The position numbers and the translations under genes were made by a program. The notes under the pieces were generated by a model. That model was not told the origin of the DNA. It did not search any database and saw nothing but the letters and a program-made list of their open reading frames with translations. Source: CAYHZL01 sp964361075 (GTDB taxonomy: Bacteria; Bacteroidota; Ignavibacteria; UBA10030; UBA8401). From it: a stretch of 15,560 bases of DNA. Shown here piece after piece: positions 13,412-15,560 of this stretch (positions are counted from its first letter, which is position 1; the number at the start of each line of letters is the position of its first letter). The stretch spans positions 1 through 15,560 of the forward strand of contig CAYHZL010000076.1 of NCBI GenBank assembly GCA_964361075.1. The letters are read 5' to 3'.

Positions 13412-15178
13412 CTAAAAATCCTTCCGCAACGAAATAATTCCGATGTAATGTGAAATGCTGACGATACAAACCGCCATCGCCGCAACAATGGCACATGCAA
13501 TATATAATATATTCGGATTGTATGCGCGTTCAAGTCCGAGCGTTGCAAACAACGAAACAACGGGATAATAAAACACCACGATAACCAACACTAAAAAAAC
13601 GATGCACAACAAAAATGTTAATGTTGCACCTTGCGATGATGCAATGCGTATTGGATTTTTTTCGATAAAATTTGAATACAGCGCACCCATGCCGAAATTA
13701 AAACTGACTAACGTGATTACTATTATTATCATCAGTACAGTAGAAACGGTTGCCAGCGTACGCAAATACTGATATGTTGCAAGTGAATACGCAACTACGA
13801 TCTCCGGCAATAATGGTTTTGTAACAATTGGTGAGTCTGCCATTTCGCGGTACGGAATGTTTGTCCATACCGAAATACAAACACCAAAAATTAAAAGCAA
13901 GAGTGTAACAAGAGTAAATTTTATCCAATATACTTTTTGTGTTGTAATTGGTGCGCTGCGCACAGCCCAATACACCTGACCTTCCAAACTGATCATAGGA
14001 AAAGCAAACCGCAGCGCAATGGATGTAATAAGAAAAGCATTGAAGATGAATACCACCAAATAAATTATTGCCCGCAATTCGGCGGATTGTAATTGCACAT
14101 CGAGTGTGCCGACACTGGAAACAAAAACAAACACGAGCACAATCATTACCACAAGGTGAATCCACTGGCTCGGTTCGCGCACGAACTGCCAAAATTCTTT
14201 TTTCACAATAACTGCGACTTGCGGCGATAGACGAGATTTTTTTTCAAAACTGAAAAAAGAATTTCTCTGTTCGTATGTTTGTGTCGAAAGTGATTTGAGC
14301 GAGAGCGATGTAATCCATGTTGAATAAAAATATTTGCCGCCAAGAAGCAGTGCGACGATACACATTCCGGCAGTGGAAAGAATAAGCAGTGCGCTGTAGC
14401 CTGCTGCCGCTTTTACGTTTCCCATCTGAAAGAAATACAAAATCTGAGAAACCCAATAATTGGGAAGTATTTTTGTTGATTGTGCATCGAGATTGCCAAA
14501 ATACAAATCAATGTACGGATAGTATTTCATCACCTCTCGAACAAGATTCACAGGACTTGTTACGTTAAAATAAATTACTACCTGCGCAAGATAGAACAAA
14601 ACGACACCGGCGATTAACGTTTTAAAATTAATTTTTGAAGCAAGTGTCAGCAATAAGAGCAACACGATCACTGCAACGCAGCCGGCTAAAAACATAAACG
14701 GAACAAGGACGCCGAACATCACCAGCGGATAAAAATACCACGGCGAATGAAAGTATACACCGTATCCCAACACCACTGAAAAACCAACCATGAATAGCGT
14801 GCCGGAGCTGTAAAAAAAATTGTCTAAAAATTTTATGGTGAAGATAGTGAGAAACGAAACTGGCTGTGAGAGAAGAAACGAAACTTCCGGCGAACGGTAC
14901 AATGTTGAAAACGAAACCACCATGTTGCCAAGATTGATGGTGATAAAAAAAACGAACAGCAGCATCGAAATGAACCGGTGAAACAAGAACATACCGATTC
15001 TCACATTTTCCAATAAGTAGCCGGTAATAAATTTAGAAAAATAAAACGCCCCAACAGCAAATGCGGTGAAAACAAAAAACGAGCTGATGTGCTTAATCGC
15101 TGTACCAACATCTTGCGGCGTGGAAACTTTCCAGAATATTTTATTTTTGAAAAGTAATATTTGGAAAAATGAATTCAT
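13412..15178 (-). CDS. Polytopic ABC-exporter-like membrane protein
   Basis: A 588-residue inner-membrane protein with about 12 hydrophobic segments (roughly 32-52, 66-90, 108-135, 150-180, 186-204, 258-280, 340-357, 370-392, 418-438, 474-498, 520-545, 558-580) in two halves, separated by a soluble stretch near 285-335. The block YRSPEVSFLLSQPVS (94-108), repeated in spirit as YWAVRSAPI (403-411), is typical of the putative ABC exporter (ABC_export) membrane family. No ATPase domain is present and none is encoded in the window, so an ATP-binding partner would have to be elsewhere. The ATG at 15176-15178 has no good Shine-Dalgarno. It is the first gene of the operon with the TPR/binding-fold gene and radC. 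A repeat element starts about 70 nt upstream and may have replaced or supplied its promoter. Confidence 0.75.
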   Translation of the reverse strand: MNSFFQILLFKNKIFWKVSTPQDVGTAIKHISSFFVFTAFAVGAFYFSKFITGYLLENVRIGMFLFHRFISMLLFVFFITINLGNMVVSFSTLYRSPEVSFLLSQPVSFLTIFTIKFLDNFFYSSGTLFMVGFSVVLGYGVYFHSPWYFYPLVMFGVLVPFMFLAGCVAVIVLLLLLTLASKINFKTLIAGVVLFYLAQVVIYFNVTSPVNLVREVMKYYPYIDLYFGNLDAQSTKILPNYWVSQILYFFQMGNVKAAAGYSALLILSTAGMCIVALLLGGKYFYSTWITSLSLKSLSTQTYEQRNSFFSFEKKSRLSPQVAVIVKKEFWQFVREPSQWIHLVVMIVLVFVFVSSVGTLDVQLQSAELRAIIYLVVFIFNAFLITSIALRFAFPMISLEGQVYWAVRSAPITTQKVYWIKFTLVTLLLLIFGVCISVWTNIPYREMADSPIVTKPLLPEIVVAYSLATYQYLRTLATVSTVLMIIIVITLVSFNFGMGALYSNFIEKNPIRIASSQGATLTFLLCIVFLVLVIVVFYYPVVSLFATLGLERAYNPNILYIACAIVAAMAVCIVSISHYIGIISLRKDF

Positions 15179-15221
15179 GAATACAGTTGAACGCTTATTG
15201 AAATTGTTTTATCCATTCCCT

Positions 15222-15237
15222 TTCCGCTGTTGCGGAA
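15222..15237. repeat. Short hairpin upstream of the exporter gene
   Basis: TTCCGC-TGTT-GCGGAA is a perfect 6-bp stem with a 4-nt loop, and the 10-bp palindrome CATACGTATG (15238-15247) follows directly. They lie 44-69 bp before the exporter start and could be operator-like or remnants of a repeat boundary. Confidence 0.3.
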
Positions 15238-15246
15238 CATACGTAT

Positions 15247-15317
15247 GGGCAGTTCTAAAAATTCATTTTTCCACCGCGAAGGCGCAAAGAAAACAACTAT
15301 TAAAGCATTATAAAATC
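15247..15317. repeat. Second copy of the MITE-like left end
   Basis: 71 bp that match 10438-10508 with 4 mismatches, in the same orientation, starting with GGGCAGTTCTAAAAATTCAT and continuing through AAGGCGCAAAGAAAACAACT. Beyond 15317 the two copies diverge. The matching right terminus is not seen in the window. Confidence 0.8.
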
Positions 15318-15340
15318 GTAATTACTCAGCGTATTTTTTG

Positions 15341-15529
15341 TCCCGAAGGGATGTGCCAAAGGCATGGCTTTGCCACCTTCGGCATAATTTCAGTATTTCC
15401 AAAAAAAACGAATCCCCCGTCCCGATTAAAAAGCAAATCGGGACACCCCATTTTCAAGGGGGATTTTCTCGCTCTTATTCCCCTGACAAGGTCATCCCTT
15501 CGGGACTTGAAAAGGGGGTGAGGGGGATT
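15341..15529. repeat. Cluster of nested palindromic repeats at the right edge
   Basis: Contains TCCCGAAGGGA (15341 onward), GGCATGGCTTTGCC, the hairpin GTCCCGATT/AATCGGGAC (15419-15427 and 15436-15444) and outer inverted ends AATCCCCC (15411-15418) and GGGGGATT (15522-15529). An inner AAGGGGGATTTT is at 15456-15467. ATCCCTTCGGGACTT at 15493 recurs at about 10168 and 10528. No gene is supported in 15179-15560; frames open on the plus strand here are repeat-derived. Confidence 0.65.
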
Positions 15530-15560
15530 TTTTGAATAAACAATTACGCTGTGTGGTTAA

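Noticed and set aside
15177..15521. Plus-strand frame starting MNTVERLLKLFYPFPF and running through the repeats
   Set aside because: Most of it is the MITE copy and palindromes translated, and it begins inside the exporter start region; no family recognised.

Overview
The window is about 15.6 kb of AT-rich bacterial DNA, and every credible gene is transcribed leftward (minus strand). Gene content and style suggest the Bacteroidota/Chlorobiota/Ignavibacteriota area: an AT-rich genome, a TPR plus type-1 periplasmic-binding-protein envelope gene, an ABC-2-like exporter, small IS200-like transposases, and many short palindromic intergenic repeats. No rRNA or tRNA is present to settle this.

Layout from right to left. 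(1) 15179-15560 is a gene-poor block of inverted-repeat elements. (2) 15178-10715 is a chromosomal housekeeping operon with gaps of only a few bases: a multi-pass ABC-exporter-like membrane protein, a secreted TPR/periplasmic-binding-fold protein with LpoA-like architecture, and radC. (3) 10714-9901 is about 0.8 kb without an intact gene. It holds a 174-bp MITE-like element with terminal inverted repeats, a probable truncated gene 3' end with a strong terminator hairpin, further repeat fragments, and a pair of identical 14-bp palindromes. (4) 9900-869 is a defence locus: type III methyltransferase mod, an IS200-like element, a DUF1828/DUF1829 gene, a remnant of a second mod 3' end, a prokaryotic Argonaute (pAgo), a two-TM membrane protein, and the type III restriction subunit res. 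A terminator-like hairpin follows at 795-822. (5) 669-1 holds a small coiled-coil lipoprotein and the start of a secreted coiled-coil protein, preceded by a good sigma70-like promoter.

The main result is the defence locus. Type III R-M operons are normally mod-res. Here a catalytically dead long pAgo and a membrane protein lie between mod and res with translationally coupled junctions: the remnant mod stop is 2 nt before the pAgo start, pAgo and the TM gene share TGATG, and the TM gene and res are 1 nt apart. The pAgo keeps the MID-domain 5'-phosphate pocket residues but has lost PIWI catalytic aspartates. That pattern is known for long-B pAgos that sense invader nucleic acid with a guide and trigger a partner toxic effector. 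My inference is a two-tier system: restriction first, then Argonaute-triggered membrane damage as a suicide backup, co-expressed from one operon.

The locus has a visible history. An 87-bp direct repeat of the mod 3' end flanks a 1.47-kb segment carrying the IS and the DUF1828/1829 gene, so mod once ended immediately before pAgo and the segment was added later. The DUF gene has a TGA where the family has a conserved Trp, followed at once by a TTG that could restart translation. The mod gene itself contains two in-frame insertions of genomic repeat sequence.
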